From Melioribacteraceae bacterium 4301-Me (lineage in GTDB: Bacteria > Bacteroidota > Ignavibacteria > Ignavibacteriales > Melioribacteraceae), in contig JBGORM010000001.1 of NCBI GenBank assembly GCA_041538185.1, positions 620,001 through 684,000 on the forward strand: DNA of 64,000 nt, given 5' to 3'. Under the pieces are notes generated by a model that was not told the origin of the DNA, made no database searches, and saw nothing but the letters and a program-made list of their open reading frames with translations. Position numbers and translations under genes: made by a program. Of the stretch, positions 63,247-64,000 are shown piece after piece. Positions within the stretch are counted from its first letter, which is position 1. Every line of letters begins with the position of its first letter.

Positions 63247-64000
63247 AATTGATAAATAAAATAAGTGTTTATTTTCTTGCTAGTTCTCTTATGATTTTTG
63301 TAGTTATCTCTTTAGGAATTTATTTACTATTGGGGAAAGCAGTAGAAAAAGAAATTGACGAGCAATTATCTAAGATATATGACGAAGTAGTTCGCGAAAT
63401 AAAAAACGGCAAACAAACCAGCTTCTATCCTTTTGTTCAGGTTGATTCAATTAATACTTCTGAAGATGCAATGGGTTTTAGCGATGTCCAAATTTTTAAT
63501 AAAGAGGAAAATGAAACTGAGCCATTCAGACAATTAACTTCATTCGCAAGCATCAATGGGAAGAATTATAAAATAATTGTACGCACCTCTTTAATTGAAA
63601 AAGAAGATATTCTTACTTCCATTTTAACTATTACCCTTTTAGCCTTTTCGTTATTTGTAATAATCTTGTTTTTTATGAACAAGACTTTATCCCAGAAAAT
63701 CTTTAAAGATTTTTACGATTCTCTCAAAAGGATTGAAACTTTTTCAGTAAAAGAAAATTCACCTATTGTACTAAAAAAATCTGACATTGAAGAATTTAAA
63801 AAACTAAACGAATCAATTTCTTTTCTCTCTGAAAAAGCAATCAACGAATATCGCAGTTTAAAAGAATTTTCTGAGGAAACAAATCACGAGCTGCAAACAC
63901 CAGTGTCTGTAATAAAATCCAAACTTGAGCTTTTAATTCAAAACAGTTTACTAAGCGAAAATGATTATCACTTACTTGAGACAATATTAAAGAACTTAAA
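63243..64000 (+). CDS. Sensor histidine kinase, N-terminal part (runs off the window)
   Basis: The first 252 codons are present. They show TM1 (about 8-30), a short periplasmic domain of about 95 residues with MGFSDVQIFNKEEN, TM2 (about 124-145) and a HAMP-like linker. The dimerisation helix carries the phospho-acceptor H215 in EETNHELQTPVSVIKSKLEL. The ATPase domain lies beyond the window. It is the partner of the preceding response regulator. Confidence 0.9.
   Translation, partial: MKLINKISVYFLASSLMIFVVISLGIYLLLGKAVEKEIDEQLSKIYDEVVREIKNGKQTSFYPFVQVDSINTSEDAMGFSDVQIFNKEENETEPFRQLTSFASINGKNYKIIVRTSLIEKEDILTSILTITLLAFSLFVIILFFMNKTLSQKIFKDFYDSLKRIETFSVKENSPIVLKKSDIEEFKKLNESISFLSEKAINEYRSLKEFSEETNHELQTPVSVIKSKLELLIQNSLLSENDYHLLETILKNL

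Overview
The window is an AT-rich bacterial chromosome segment from a Gram-negative organism. A SusC-like TonB receptor, an Omp85 protein and Sec-type lipoproteins point to the FCB superphylum. Clear Shine-Dalgarno sequences, low GC, many short intergenic palindromes and branched-chain/propionate-type acyl-CoA genes fit Ignavibacteriota (Ignavibacterium/Melioribacter-like) better than classical Bacteroidetes. This placement is an inference; no rRNA gene is present.

Layout. 1-910: end of a nucleoside transporter and a purine nucleoside phosphorylase. 1.2-11.4 kb (minus): TonB receptor, gamma-glutamyltransferase, then rsmE / Omp85 protein / CoA-binding protein / gcvP. 11.5-19.1 kb (minus): the classic lipid-synthesis cluster yceD-rpmF-plsX-fabH-fabD-(DUF3109)-fabG-acpP-fabF-rnc. 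19.3-27.4 kb (plus): PrsW-like protease, nadD, meaB, acyl-CoA dehydrogenase, acyl-CoA carboxylase beta subunit, a sigma54 activator and a HIT protein. 27.4-38.5 kb (minus): purD, glycosyltransferase, guaB, glutaryl-CoA-type dehydrogenase, recX-recA-thpR-cinA-pgpA-pgsA-DUF971-purC. 38.7-41.6 kb: a membrane protein, a DeoR regulator, a secreted lipoprotein, an FmdB-type zinc ribbon and tRNA-Phe.

41.8-45.8 kb (minus) is a tightly packed four-gene accessory operon. It holds two DNA methyltransferases of different motif order, a protein with the fold signature, catalytic Lys/Asp and cysteine spacing of HhH-GPD DNA glycosylases, and a tiny PD-(D/E)XK nuclease. It looks like a restriction-modification system with an unusual effector pair and is the best candidate for an undescribed system. 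45.8-51 kb (minus): glmS, a cyclic 2,3-diphosphoglycerate synthetase-like GTPase, carbamate kinase and ornithine carbamoyltransferase.

51-62 kb lies between two nearly identical tRNA-Arg genes and is rich in palindromic repeats, degenerate tRNA copies and a deleted nnrE relic. It carries a periplasmic/redox gene set: YceI with a Cys-rich tail, small unknown proteins, an outer-membrane protein, DUF3179, a peroxiredoxin, a histidine kinase, an AhpD-like protein, a thiol-disulfide protein and a Crp/Fnr regulator. Three copies of one perfect operator-like palindrome, TGTCAA-N4-TTGACA, occur only here, which suggests a local regulon of that Crp/Fnr protein. 62.6-64 kb: an OmpR-type response regulator and the start of its histidine kinase.
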